From contig BFEA01000505.1 in NCBI GenBank assembly GCA_003427395.1, forward strand, positions 896,304 through 960,303: DNA of 64,000 nucleotides. Reading direction: 5' to 3'. A model generated the notes under the pieces. The model did no database searches. It was not told the origin of the DNA and was given only the letters and a program-made list of their open reading frames with translations. This DNA is from Chara braunii. Lineage: Eukaryota > Streptophyta > Charophyceae > Charales > Characeae. Shown piece after piece: positions 32,469-44,723 of this stretch. Every line of letters begins with the position of its first letter. Within the stretch, counting starts at the first letter, position 1. The position numbers were made by a program, and so were the translations under genes.

Positions 32469-34106
32469 TTGATGGATAGGGACAGACCACAACGTTCCAG
32501 GGACAAAGAGACAGTGATAGATAAGGTGAGAGAGATGAGAGAGATGATGAAGGGAATGGCCAGACAGATGGCCAATATCGAGATGAAGGCAGGAGCAACT
32601 ACATATCGGGACAAGCCTCGGTCCCCCTTTTCTTTGCGCTGGGAGCGTAGGAACACTGACTCGTGGAGGAGCATCGAGGAGAGGAACCCTCGCACGCTGA
32701 CAGACTATCACGCGAGAGAGACAGACGACGATGCTTGGCGGCGTAGAGATAACGACATTGACAGAGATCGCCGAGGTGAAGGGTATCGTGGAACAAACGC
32801 TTACAACCGAGGAGGAAGACTGAAACAATATCAACGCAGTCCCAGATATGGAGGGAACATGGACGGGTACCGGAGCCCAGACAATTTTAACTCGAGGGAC
32901 AGAGATGACTTCCGCGACAGATGGGAATCAGACAGGGACCGTCGTGATGGATATCGTGGTGGATACGAGAGGACAAAGCAAGGTGGAGGTCGTCGGGATG
33001 ACTCACGCGATCGAGGAGGATACACTGCGTCGCCTGGGTACCCAAAGTCTCCTAACTATCCGACTTCTCCGGGGCCGTCCACCCAAGATGTTAGACCTGC
33101 GAGAGGACCAGCTATTAGGGGCACGGACGAGAGACCCCCTACTCCAAGGAATTCCTACATCTATTGTAGGGAAGATGATCACGTGAAGAGGGATTGTCCT
33201 GACCTCAGGCGGGCAATAGATGAAGGACTCGTCGTACTCGATGATCGCAAGTACGTCAAGTGGGCTGATGACCTCGGAGATGTATCGATGTTCCCTTCGA
33301 TGAAGGAGAACGTTGAAGCCAGGCGTGTACGACCAAGTAAGGGTAAGGAAGTGGCGACGAGCCAGAGTGTGCGATTGAGTTTGCCTTCAGATGACGGAAC
33401 GCCGACGACACCTATACGGGTAGCGGCGACTAAGTCCGCAAGGGTATCGTCCTCTAAGAAGACTGACACTGATTATGTGATGGCAGAGAAGGATGGGCAG
33501 AGGATTGAAGGAAAGGAAGTCATACTCACGTCGCGCAAGCGCAGGGCCCGAAAGTTTACTATGAAGAGTACATTGGACGATATCGATACAGTTGAGCCTC
33601 TCAGGCGCACGCTTAGGCAACCAATGCAGTGCACGATACTTGAGTATTTGGCGGCTTCGAGACCTGCGCGAGATGAGCTACAGATCATCACGAGCAAGAC
33701 GAGCATTCCTCTGGGGGACGAAGTCCAGATGACTTTCAAACCAGAGGTACCCTCTGTGGCATTGTCGGGAGTGTGCGCAAAGGCAGAACGCGCAGCAACA
33801 GTGTATTTAGATGGAATAAAAGGTGTGCCTCCTAACAAGTTTTACATTCTAGGGAGTGGGACAGTAGAGACTATTCTCAATAATGAGGTAGTCCTCCATG
33901 CCGTGATTGATAATGGTAGCGAAGTTGTCATCATAGATGAGGAGCTCGCGGTGCGATTAGGGCTGGACCTCGACAGGTCTTACGTATTCAAGATAGAGAC
34001 TGCTGATGGAAGAAAACAGAAGATGTCCGGGGTCTGCCACAAGGCCGCGATTGAGGTCGAAGGGTTGCGTGTGAGCCACGAGATCCGAGAAACAGAGCGG
34101 CTCTAG
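32469..34106 (+). pseudogene. G2 nucleocapsid-protease polyprotein fragment
   Basis: Open for 545 codons. An Arg/Asp/Gly/Tyr-rich region (~32700-33100) precedes a zinc knuckle reading YIYCREDDHVKRDC (~33155-33200). The CX2CX4HX4C pattern lacks its first Cys (Tyr instead, one transition). Then come RKFTMKSTLDDIDTVEPLRR, shared with G1, and the protease active site IDNGSE (~33904-33924). The frame ends at 34106, before the second half of the protease seen in G1, so about 300 bp appear deleted or replaced near 34090-34140. A start codon at 32469 is a computed one; the natural product was probably fused to gag. Confidence 0.75.
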
Positions 34107-34329
34107 CAGCGGGGGGCCGCAAGCCGGTTACGCTCGCTAGTCGCTCTTTGTGCTTTCGCGAAAAGAAGTATGAGTCATTACTTACGGAAGAAGAATGACG
34201 GATAGTGGAAGTCGAGGACTTAGGTAATACGGTTCTTATGGGAGGAAACTCCTATCCTAAGGCTGAAGATGAGGAATTTGGGGGTATGATCTCTGTGTTT
34301 TTTTTTAAGGGCACAGCCCCCTACGGGGG

Positions 34330-35328
34330 GCGACCGCTCAGAAAGTTAAGCCGGCGGCGGTAGCTCGAGAGCGATTCGCAGTAGACGAGGTATCTGAAGA
34401 AGAGATCGCTAGGAAGATTAAGGAAAGGAAGAAGCAAGAGCTGCAACGGCTAACAGAAGAAAGGATAGCGGAGATGAATATAGGAGATGGGAATTTGACT
34501 GAACAAGAGAAGGGGCGCGTGCTAGAAGTTCTTAAGACCTATGACAAAGCTATAGCTTTTAGTGATGCGGAAAGAGGAAGGATTGATCCTAGGTATGCCA
34601 AACTGGCCAGGATCTACATGATCCCGCATACTCCATGGAATGATGCAGGATGAAAGTTTGCACAGAAAGAGAAGGAAGAAGTAATCGTTTTTCTAAAGGA
34701 GAAGATGGCGTCGCATATGGCGGAACCGTCTGATAGCGCATACGCGAATAGGTGGTTCTTCTTAAGGAAGCCTAATGGGAAGATCCGGTGGATTAAGGAC
34801 CTTTAAAAGGTTAATGCAGTTACAATTTGAAATGTGGCTGATCTATTAGCGGAAGAAGCAGTAGGCAGATCTATTTACTCCGTCTGCGATTTATTTTCAG
34901 GATATGATGAGATACCCCTAGACCCTAGGGATAGGCACCTCACTGTCATGCACACACCGCTTGGGCTAGTGTAGATGATAGTTGTGCCCATGGGGTGGAC
35001 CAATGGGGTTGCTGTCTTCCAGAGAGCTATGGTTGTTGTTCTGAAAGACTTCATACATGATAAAGTTGAAACCTTTCTACACGACGTTCCGATAAAAGGG
35101 TCAGTATTGAAAGATGAGACGGAGGTTGCTCCTAGCATCAGGAAATTTGTAGAGCAACACCTAATGGATATCTACGTAGTCCTGGAACAGTTGGATGAGG
35201 CTAACCTGACGGTCACTGGAACGAAGAACCGGTGGGCAGTCTCGACGATTAAGATTTTAGGGTTTATATGTGATTCGAGAGGTTGCCGACCGGATCCGGC
35301 AAAGTTAGATGATAAACTCTTGAACTAG
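34330..35328 (+). pseudogene. G2 linker and reverse transcriptase, five in-frame stops
   Basis: The linker has IGDGNLT and GRIDPRY as in G1. RT motif A is intact (CDLFSGYDEIPL, ~34884-34920). The catalytic pair reads FLHD instead of FLDD (~35078), so one catalytic Asp is His. Stops lie at 34651-34653, 34804-34806, 34828-34830, 34972-34974 and 35326-35328. Comparison with G1 suggests the original codons were TGG, CAA, CGA, CAG and TGG, all single C-to-T or G-to-A changes. Non-functional. Confidence 0.85.
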
Positions 35329-35336
35329 CCAACTCC

Positions 35337-35993
35337 ATTGCATAGCGCTACCGAAGTCCGCCAATTCTTAGGAGTTGTGGGCTACTAGAGGATCTTCATA
35401 CGTGATACGCAGAGAAGGCAAACACTCTGTGGACTCTGCTTAGGAAAACGGAGCGGTTTTACTGGGATACTCCTCAGGAGCTTGCGGTACAAACCCTCAA
35501 GGAAGAATTTAAAGAAGGAGGACGAATCCTGGGAGTACCATTCTTCGAGGACGAGACCAACAGACCCTTCATAGTGTCTACGGACGCTAGACCATGTTCA
35601 GTTGGAGGGCTACTTTCTCAGAAGGACGCCGACAGTAAGGAGAGGCCACTAAGGTTCGAGAGTCGTACGCTCAACACCGCTGAGCGCAACTATAGTCAAT
35701 TCAAGAAGGAGGTATTAGATGTCCTACGGTGTTTAAACGCTTTTAGGTACTACATATACGGAAGACGATTTATTTTACGCGTAAATCTTACGGTCGTGGC
35801 ATCGGTCTTACAAAAATACTTTAGTCTGACCGATCCCACTATCGCTCGATGGTTAATCAGGGTCAGACTCTACGATTATACCGTGGAAAGAATATCGAGA
35901 ACGAAAGAATGCGGTAGTAGATGGACTTTCGCGAATTCCGATCGAGGCAGAGCGACCAATAGTGACCGCCACACTGACTATGACTTAGCCTAG
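35337..35993 (+). pseudogene. G2 RT connection and RNase H
   Basis: QFLGVVGY is followed by a TAG (35386-35388; TGG in G1). RNase H then shows VSTDARP, AERNYSQFKKE and LRVNLTVV; the last has Asn where G1 has the conserved Asp (LRVDPT). The frame ends at 35993, after which NLYDGKYRTIGLHLS leads to the ~470-bp insertion. No known activity can remain. Confidence 0.8.
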
Positions 35994-36114
35994 ACGGACT
36001 GATCGATTCCTAGTTAACCTTTATGACGGAAAGTACCGGACTATAGGGCTGCATCTGTCATGAGAGGAGAGTTCTGATTTGGAGATTATGAGACTGGTAC
36101 TTCAAGCTCGGAGG

Positions 36115-36590
36115 GCGGACGTGATCACGGCCACCGCGGCTCCGGCCTCGGTTGGGTGCAACCGTGACTTTCAGGAATTTTTTGTGACCTTAAAACTTTA
36201 TCAAAAAAAATAATAAAAAAAATATAGAGTTGTAGATCTTTTCGAGATTTAAATTGCACAATGTTTTATTTTATTTTTTGACTTCGTCTTCGAATTTTAA
36301 AAATTCAAAAACTAATTTTCCTAAGGCAAAAGCTGTTTGTTTTTTTTTTCCCAAACAAAAACCATGAAACGTATGTGATTTTTTATTTTAAATTCAGTAA
36401 CGTTTTTTGATATGACCACAAGGCAAAAATTGTTCAATATATTATTTTACATAACATTTTTTTTTTTCAGAATTGTTCGAATTCATTTATTTATTTATTT
36501 TTTTTTCCATGTCCGCGGGGTCGCGGCCTAGGCCGCGCCCGCGGACTTGTCCGGGGATGGCCGCCGCCTAGGAGGATTCGTAGGACAGGC
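36115..36590. mobile_element. ~470-bp insertion between RNase H and integrase of G2
   Basis: G1 runs directly from GLYLADRE to GYCLRGGHLFKRP. In G2 the equivalent segments (GLHLS, QYCLRSGHLFHRP) are separated by sequence of different type: GC-rich ends and an AT-rich core with long A/T runs. The right part has a near-perfect palindrome GTCCGCGG...CCGCGGAC (~36512-36547) centred on CCTAGG. The exact boundaries and target duplication are not resolved. The composition resembles 10562-12090. Confidence 0.55.
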
Positions 36591-37204
36591 AGCACAGTAC
36601 TGCCTTAGATCTGGGCATTTGTTCCACAGACCTACGGGGTCAGGAATGCCTTTAAGAGTGATCTGTGACCCGGAAGAGAAGCAGTCCATAGTCAAGGAAC
36701 TACATGACGGTGTGGTATGTAGACATAAAGGAGTAAAAGGGACATATGAGAAGGTCCGAAGACTATACTGGTGGGAAGGTCAGTACAAGGACGTGGAGAA
36801 GAATTGTGCGACATGTGAGGAGTGTCAGAAGAGATCCCTAGTCAGATACAAGGAGCCACTTCATCCTTCCTATCCCACTAGACCGGGTGGAAAGGTACAC
36901 ATTGATCTAGTGAAGATGCTGAAGGGCGTAGGCAATATGAATTATGTCGTGAACATCAGAGACGATTTCACCGGGTTCGTCGACGGAAAACCTATTAGGA
37001 CTAAGGCATCTAGAGAAGTAAAGAACTTTGTTCTGGAGTATCTGTCTAGATATGCATGCATCAGTAAGATTGTGATGGATAGAGGAGCGGAATTCCTGGC
37101 CGACGAAGTCCAAAACGTATTCAAGGCAAACTAAGATGGGATAAAGATGTCAGAGTCAGAAAGGAAAAGATAATCGTGGGAGATATAGTACTTCTCTACG
37201 ACGC
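36590..37204 (+). pseudogene. G2 integrase, N-terminal and partial core
   Basis: H2C2 zinc domain HDGVVCRH...CATCEECQKR (~36709-36830), then IDLVK and MDRGAEF for the first two catalytic acids. The frame breaks after FKAN (stop 37134). The next bases jump to RWDKDVRVRKEK and GDIVLLYD, which in G1 are ~360 bp further on, so the segment with the third catalytic residue is deleted. Copy B inserts at LYDA|, leaving ACGC on both sides; the rest continues at 44724. Confidence 0.85.
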
Positions 37205-38939
37205 TGTCAGGCGCATCGGTGCGGCGCCGCACATGGCAGCGCGGGACCCTCTCGGCCCCGTCACGCAGGAGTTGGACCAACCTCGACACGAACGCACAAA
37301 TGGAGCTTCCTTAGGCCGCTCCGGCCGAGTGCGCCAGCCCTACCTCTCGCGAGCCCCTACGACAGGATAGGGCCTACGCGAGGCACAGCTTACCTCCACC
37401 TTACGGGAGTTGTCACCTCCCTTCGGTGGGCGTATCCCCGCCGAGCTACTCGGTTGCAATCGCAGAGGTGGACCAGCCGAGGGCGTTTCTCGTTCGCTGT
37501 AGCATAGGGAATACGTGCGGTAATACGCCTATCGGACCCGCACGCGAACCGACATCTTGGGGGGCTGAGGTCCCAAGCGCGACTCGTCGTCGGTCGACTA
37601 GGACGCATCCCACACACCACGCGCACACCACTTTACAAACACAAAAATAAAACCCACACACGCACGTACAACACGACACAACACAAACAACTCGACAACG
37701 CTCTTAGTCCCTCGGTAGCCAACCCATAACTTTCCGATGCGGAGATCGAATAGGCGTCGCGCGCGAGACTTGGTGTAAAACTGCGCGGATGCAGGGCTAA
37801 CTCATGTCGACTCGCAATGCAAGCGTACGCAAGCGGTCGCAGCGATGGCGTACTATGTAGTACCCATACTCGCGGGGTCCTCGTTAATCTTGAGGGTCCC
37901 ATTCGACACTCAAGTGTCGGCTGACACGCGCCTTGAGGGTTAATCTCTCGACGTTGGACAACCGCTATGCGCGGTTGAAGACCACACACCCTTTTCTGCA
38001 CTCTGTGCACAGTGGGTGGTACACAGGTTCATACCTGCGGTGACAGTCGCTTCTTGCGGCCCTGGGGGTAAGTCCTACTCCGGGTCTGGGCAAAAGTCAA
38101 GGGGTTTGACTTTGACGGCTACCACGAACTACAACGTCCAACTATAAAAATACCAAAAAGCAAAGGACAACAGGGGGTCTCCCTTTTCTCTCAAGCCATA
38201 ATTTGGCTAACCCCTGCGCACGATCTCGGTAAGCCACGCGCATACCCAAGGCACATAGAAGTATATATATACAAGGCTTATTTATATAGGACGATCACTT
38301 CTCACAGTCACAGTGGGGCTCCTCTCAACCATATAAGTATGTAATCACAGGCAGTCACATGTCGAAGCAGAACCACAACCATACCTGCAATCACATCAAA
38401 GGTTCAACCAGAAGTCCACGCACTACACGGCAACCCCAACCATTCCTCGCACTCATACCCCTCGTTTTAGCCATACAAGCCTCACTCGTGCAACTCTTAA
38501 ATAAATACTCAGTACTTTTGTTGGATGGCCATTCAATAAAGTCCGGGTAAAAAAATACAACAAAACAAATTCAAATCTCAAGGCTAAAGCCTTTAGGTTG
38601 AGTGGCAGGAGTGAATTGGAGTTGAATCGTAAAACGACGAATCGGCAACCGACCTGTTATTAGTGATAACAGAAGATGACCCTCGTAGGATCAAGCTGAA
38701 TCTAGTCCAAGTCATGAATCAAATGGTCAAGAGGACCTGTAACACATGACAGGTCAATCCCCAGGCTAAAGTCATAAGTGTATGGAGAATACAACTCCAT
38801 AACACATTCTCACTCAAATCATCCTAGCTCACTAGGCCTGAGTCTGTTTTTAAGCAGCGTCTAAAGCAAAGGTAGATCCTGGCATAATCTCCCCTGTATA
38901 GAGTGGATTGCCAGAATCGCCACCTGTCAAAATATAATC

Positions 38940-39300
38940 TATCTCTTCCAAATCAAGAAAATTTCGGTAGCGCTTCCCGTAGGAAAAATATCTTTTCAAA
39001 ATTTATATAAGCCCAAATATGAAAACAGAAATAGTCTTTGATTTTCCAAAGTCCAATTTTGTCCGACTCCCTGAATTAGCAAAAATTTGGGCAGCACTCC
39101 CCTTTGAAAAGGAGACTTGTCAGATTCTTACTAAGCCATATGTGAACTTGAGACAAGTTGAACTTTGATAAGTCAAAAATTGACTAACTCCTTGGATTTG
39201 TAGAAATTTCGGCAGCGCTTCCCGTAGAGAAAGTAGCTTACCAAAATTTATACAAAGCCAAGTACAATAAAAGATCCCAGAAAATGCGAGAATTGATCTA
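38940..39300 (+). repeat. ~122-bp tandem array, copy B (three units)
   Basis: The ATTTCGG/ATTTGGG landmark occurs at 38961, 39085 and 39206, spaced 124 and 121 bp. Confidence 0.75.
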
Positions 39301-39447
39301 AGTAAAATAAAATTAGTTCAGAAAATGCAGGAATTGAAGCTAACGCCTATCGCTCTAGCACGAGGCGAGCCTCTAAAGCAACTACCTATCAACCTGACAC
39401 TCAAACCAAGTAGTAGCCTCACTCAGTCTCATGCAGGTCAAACCACA

Positions 39448-39462
39448 AAGGTAAGTACTCTC
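39448..39462 (+). promoter_or_regulatory. Splice-donor-like motif AAGGTAAGTACTCTC (copy B)
   Basis: Identical to copies A and C, ~90 bp before the hairpin array. Splicing is inferred only. Confidence 0.45.
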
Positions 39463-39549
39463 ACCATCCCCAAGCCAACTTGGCAGACAATAGTTCGTAA
39501 TCTCGCAATGTTTTATTCCCTTATACCCAGCTTACATAGGGCATAAAGT

Positions 39550-40369
39550 CAAGTCGTCCAATCTTATGGAACTTGCCTAACTCAGCCAATGAGTATACAC
39601 GAACAGGTTGCACAACTACTTCTCTCTTCCTTTTGGGCATATGACTAGGCCGTTCATCTTAGAACAAGGCTTAGTCGCCCAGAATTGTTTAATATCCAAC
39701 TTATATATACTTATCTGAGCTTGGTGTTCAAAAGATGGGCATATGGTTGAGCCGTTCATCTTAGAACAAGGTCCGGCCTGCCCAAGGTTACCTTCAATTA
39801 TACTCTTAGTTATAATCTCTTCATTCCATGATAAGCTATAGCCAGGCCGTCCAATCTTATGGAACCCATGCCTGACTAGCCTGTTCATAAATAGGATAGT
39901 ATAAAATATAGCCAAAATTTAACCTCTTGGGTTCCAGCATGTGCGAGGCATTGGGCCAGACCGTCCAATCTTATGGAACACATCCGGTCCTTGCCAGGTT
40001 CATTTCTCTCTGATCTCACTGTGTGCGGCATGAGTCCAAGGCCGTCCAATCTTATGGACATGCCCTGCCCTCAGCGAGAATTAATCCCTCAGAATGAAAC
40101 AGGAAGGGGCTGAGTCGTCCAATCTTATGGACTTGCTCAGGCCTCCTCGATCAGAAACAAAAGAAACAGAACAAATCCCAATCAAACATGGCAACCAAAC
40201 CCTCCAATCTTATGGTACAGGTTTGGCCCCTGAAAAGTCAGCCACAGTTAAACCCTCACAATTCAGAGCAATCAAACTGTCTAATCTTATGGAACTGGTC
40301 TGACTCTCCATGCAATTCAAAAATAAACACAGCGGTCAGGCTGTCCAATCTTAAGGAACTGGTCTGACC
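39550..40369 (+). repeat. Hairpin array in copy B (10 stem-loops)
   Basis: Units start at about 39550, 39643, 39745, 39843, 39959, 40039, 40110, 40195, 40272 and 40334. The main core is TCCA-ATCTTA-TGGA, a 4-bp inner stem with the ATCTTA loop. The units at 39643 and 39745 have GTTC-ATCTTA-GAAC. Outer stems vary but pair: CAAGT/ACTTG, GACTAGGCC/GGCTTAGTC, CAGGC/GCCTG, GACCG/CGGTC, CTGAG/CTCAG, CCAAACC/GGTTTGG, GGTCAGGC/GGTCTGACC. The unit at 40272 has one mismatch. Confidence 0.85.
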
Positions 40370-41869
40370 CCATAGGACCCATTCAGACTCAAGCAAAACC
40401 ACCTTTCACCCACCCTTCCCCCAGATGCAACCCCTTGTGTTCACAATCTGCCTTCAGGCAATCAACAAAAACTGAAACTGAGATTGCGCACACATTCCTT
40501 TAATTAATCTGAGTTGTGTCCTGTCAGTCAAACCAAAGTCAAAGAATGGGGCGCATGCCACATACTCAGTCAACGCATAGAAAAACGTACAGATAGGGGT
40601 TATGTTACGGTATATAGAGGGAAGGTAAACGGTTACCTTTCAATTCCCTGCCTCCAGAGCCTCGCATAGGCTCCGGCAGAGCTCCCACAATCGGTGGGGC
40701 AACCTCCCACAAAGGCCTTGGCGCGGATTACAGGTTGCAATCCCGCCTGCCGCCTTCCTCTCAGAACCAATAGACTAGACTTAGAGGAAGAAGGGCAGGA
40801 GGACAAGCATTTAGTCTCTCAGATACAAGGGAGGTACACTCAGACTCGCAGGAGAGGACCTTGTTGCCTTGATGCGCCTGAGGGCCCCACAATGGCGGCC
40901 AGACAAAACGCAGTTTGATCAAAGAAGTCGATTGTCAAGGTCAACACTCCGCGGACCCCTCGTGTCCCAACACCAATCTTCCTCCCCGGACTCACTCACA
41001 CCTCTTGAGTCCACGGGCCGCTGCCCTACAGGTCGCAATAGTCAGCAACCAACCAGTAATGGCACGTAGCAATATACCATGGTCCATAGTAGGTGATGGC
41101 AATACCTCAACAGATAGCGATAGCCCGCATGCAGCCTAAACAGACGCAGCCCGCACCGGCAGTGCCCAACCCGCAGCGGCAGCGCTCAATAGCAGTCTCC
41201 TGCAGCTTGCAGCCACATGTCGTAATTCCCTGTAGTCAATAGTAGGCCTTAACAACAACATACAGCTAAGATCATTAATAGCAGCAGTCGTTCCTGCCCC
41301 GCCACCAACATAGATGCAGTCGGCAGCGGCAGCCAACAGCCTGGTCAATCAGCCAAACAGCTGAGCACAGACTCTCCGGTGGTCTTCCAATTGCAGCAGT
41401 GACAGTCAGTTCGCAGCCGAATGCAGAACAGGCAGCAGTCCGACAATCCTTCGAACTGCCATGGTAGAGGCGGCATACCAAATACAGCGGCCGAGAGCAA
41501 ACCGCAGTGCTACCATTCACCAGCCCCCTCCCCTTCCTTTGTCCCACTCCGCACACTCCCGTCTTACTACTTACCTTCGCAGTATAACGTAGACATACCC
41601 ACCCTTCTACCCGGTCGGGCTTATGCAGTGGTCGAGGCCGAATGCGGGCGGCAGGTAAGCCCCCTTGTTCTTTCACACCCCCTTCTCTACTTCAATCCAA
41701 ATGTCGCCCCCCCCCGGCACCGACCAGCATGGGTACTCGTAATCAGGTAGGTTTGCTTCCTCTCTCTCTCTCTCCCCCCCCCTTTCTCTCTCTCTGCCCA
41801 ACGCGGCAGGGCTCATGCTACTCCCCTCGTGGGGACGAGCAAGGCCCAGAATGAATCTTCCGCAGAAGA

Positions 41870-42900
41870 ACGGCCAGATTCACTCTCTCCTTACAACTTC
41901 CTTTCCACTAATCCAACACTCAAACTAACCTTATAGTCAAGTTCGCAGTGCTTCAAAACCTCCCGATCAACTCCCCTCTCGCTCGTTTCATCAAGAACGA
42001 GCGAGATCTCGACTTCTTCCACATGGCCATATCCCCCTCCTCTCGCTCCGCCATACCACCGCGCAGCACTTTTTCATTCTAACCCCCTAAACACTAACTT
42101 TCTCTTAAATCTAACCAAACTATCTAACTCGCAGCTAGACAAAACCCATATCTAAACTCCTCCCTCAACTGATTACGTCGGGAATCAGCTAATATTCGCG
42201 ACCTTTTACTCCTTCGTTTCCCACCATAGCCTCAGGTACCGCTTCCCTTACTAACTCCGATTCTACTCACTCTCTCTCAGAACTGACTCCACAGTTGGAT
42301 TCACCCGATTCTGCTAAGGTTCGAGCGAGCTCGACACTATCCTCCGCGCCTCACTTCGTCCACCTTCACCATCTCTGCGCATTCACCCGGCGCCGCTTTT
42401 CAGTCTAGATTCACCTTTTCTTCTAACTCTAAATCTACTAACTTCCCTCCAACTCCATCTCCACCACTTACTTTGCCCTACCTATAAACCCATATCTACT
42501 ACCTTTTCCCCGAATGATTATGTCGAGAATCAACTAATATTCTCGACTTCTCACTCCTTCTTCCCCATAGCCCGCGGAGCTTATTTCTCCAATAACTCTA
42601 ATTTCACTAGCTCTCTTCTGAAACTAACCATACCGTTAGATTCGCCCGGGGCCAAAACCCCGGGATCGGCTCTTCAATCACCCGTTTTCGCTGAGAAACG
42701 GGTGAGGTATGTACTGTTAGCCTCAGCCTCTCTCCACCTCCCGCCATCTCCACGCACCATCTTCCCAACTAACCTCCCTATCTAGTAGTCTACTGCCCAA
42801 ACTAACCGTACCACGTGACTCGCCCGGGGTTAAAACCCCAAAGTCAGCTTTTACTTCCCCCGTTTCCGTTAAGGAACGGGTGAGTTATGTCTTCACCCCT
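41870..42900 (+). repeat. ~175-bp tandem array with paired hairpins, copy B (six units)
   Basis: Unit landmarks near 41939, 42126, 42296, 42474, 42635 and 42816 (161-187 bp apart). The best units carry hairpin i, CCCGGGG/CCCCGGG with loop CCAAAA (42645-42664), and hairpin ii with an 8-nt loop: CTCGCTCGTT/AACGAGCGAG at 41978-42005, CTGATT/AATCAG near 42169, CACCCGTTT/AAACGGGTG at 42679-42704. Stems differ between units and remain paired; the loop keeps a TC[GA]TC[AG]AG-like sequence. Confidence 0.75.
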
Positions 42901-44692
42901 CCCCCATACTCGCAACCCGCCATCTTCATTCTCTGCGAATGCACCTGGAGTCAAATCCCGTCCAGGTTCATTCGCCTTTCTCATTTCTTCCACCTACTCC
43001 CATCTCGACCCTTTCTTCTCCGCAGCCTGTCATCTCTCCGCCTTCTGCTGCTTAGCGCAGCCCGACCGACCTTCCCGTGCCTCGCTAGTCCGCCGGTCTC
43101 AGTGCCTAGCCACACTATGGCCCGACTCCCTTACTACTGTGCACTCCCTCCGGCCTAACGCTGGCGCCCGTCGCCTGTGTCACCCTGGCCGGCAAGTACC
43201 CGATTTCCAAGCGCTGCTCCTCGCAGCACTCTCTCCGCCCCGCATGCACCCGGACGCGGTATGCGTCCCGGTTCCCTCTCCCTGATGCGTTTTCCTGTGG
43301 CCAGCGCACCTTCTCCTCCCGTGACTGACCGGCCTGCCACGTTCAAACGACCGGGGAACCAACCTTGCGGAGTCTCCGACAGCCAAATGGAGGGAGGGGG
43401 CCGCCACCCCGGCTTTATACATGCTGTGCTGCGTGCGGACCGGCCTAATCTTCCCCGTATCGTTCCAATTTTAACGGATGTCCCGAAGGACGCGACCAGG
43501 GCAATGCCCCCTAGCGCTACGAAAGGCCGCCCGACCTTCTCTTTATCACTCCAATTCTAACAGATGTCCCAAGGGATTCAGGCCGCTGGGCCACCCCGCC
43601 TTTTCAGTACCCTGCGGCCCTGCAAAATGGCCCCGGGGTAAGCCAGAATACAGGCCTGTATTTCAACAGTTCATGGGTGTGCCCCACTGGGCTAGGCTCT
43701 TGCGCACCTACCGCACCCACGGCACAGTGTCCCAGTCAAAGCAGCGCCGGGCGCGGCTCCGGCGTAGCTACGAACCCAGTTTGTAGTTGCGCTTCAGGCG
43801 ACCCCGCAAATACAGCACACCCCCACGCACTCCTATCCCAACCTCGGTACTGCGTCCGAAGCGGGACGCGAACAGGGGGAGAAATGACCAAAAGGTATAA
43901 GAAAAATAACTTAGTAAATAAATAAATAAATAACCAAACCGGAAAAAAGGGAGAGGAACTACGAACACCTCGCCTCCCCCGTGGGTCAGGCCCGCCGCCG
44001 CGCCCATTAACAAAACCGAGGGGGATAGCCCCGTTGGGCCCTCAACCCCTCAGGTTTTGCTCCACGCTGCTCCGTTGCCGCTGCGCCGACGCCCCGCTGG
44101 CCTCGATCCTCGGACCTCCGTATCGTCAACCCAATTATCGTAACCTATAGGGCTAAGCCCAAGCCTGAGACTAGTATCCGCGGAGTGCCATATAAGACGG
44201 TACGGCGCTGCGCTCAGGGCCAGGGAAATTGGCCTGAGCCTCATCTCAGCCTACAACCGTGTGCGCGGCCGCCCACCGTCTGCGCCGACTTACGAAGTTG
44301 TACCACGGCCGCCACCCGCGCCACTTCGCGTGCCAAGACCTACCGCAGTCACACTGTCGCCGTCGTTGCTGTCATCGAAGTCGTCCTCCGTACACACGCG
44401 TAGCTCAATCAAGCATACCGACCGAAGAGAAATACCCTTAAATCCTAGTCTAATCAAGAAAAAAAAAAAATTAAAAAAAATAAAGATAAATAGAAGCGAA
44501 CCGACCGGCGCCCGCGCTGGCTTTATAATCCATGGTAGAAACAAAATCACGCGCTCCTCAAGCCTGCGCGCCCACGCACTCTTTACTCTAGTCAACCACC
44601 AGTCAACGTAAATCACGGACGCGGTCGCGCGTAGTGCGGTATACTTAAACTTTAAACCAAAACTTTTTCCTGTCACTTGCAAAAACCAGGGC

Positions 44693-44723
44693 GGATACCC
44701 TTGTAAGGGTATTCGTGCCGACA
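44693..44723 (+). other. Terminal hairpin and 3' end of copy B
   Basis: GGATACCCTT (44693-44702) pairs with AAGGGTATTC (44705-44714), nine nucleotides before the end GACA at 44723. Confidence 0.7.

Larger units (their letters stand above)
37205..44723 (+). mobile_element. Copy B, complete 7519-bp non-coding TGTC...GACA element
   Basis: Inserted in the G2 integrase gene: the left flank ends ...TACGACGC and the right flank starts ACGCAGTGTTAG, giving a 4-bp duplication ACGC (37201-37204 and 44724-44727). Removing it rejoins LYD-AV-LERTW in frame. It starts TGTCAGGCGCATCGG, like copy C (TGTCGAGCGCATCGG). Contents in order: GC-rich head, ~740 bp not in C (37820-38540), ~122-bp array, donor-like motif, hairpin array, conserved block, CAGGTAAG cluster, six-unit ~175-bp array, GC-rich region, conserved ~650-bp tail with GGGGGATAGCCCC and the terminal hairpin. 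No direct terminal repeat is seen, so it is not a whole LTR retrotransposon. Solo LTR or short-TIR DNA element. Confidence 0.85.

Noticed and set aside
33100-34100. RIP as proof of a fungal genome
   Set aside because: Transition-type stops also arise by methylcytosine deamination; Pol features look closer to streptophyte algal elements.
39550-40369. CRISPR array
   Set aside because: The repeated units are stem-loops with variable arms, irregular 50-120-bp spacing and no unique spacers or cas genes; eukaryotic context.
37205-44723. Copy B as a complete LTR retrotransposon
   Set aside because: Its first ~1 kb is not repeated at its end and no gag-pol is inside.
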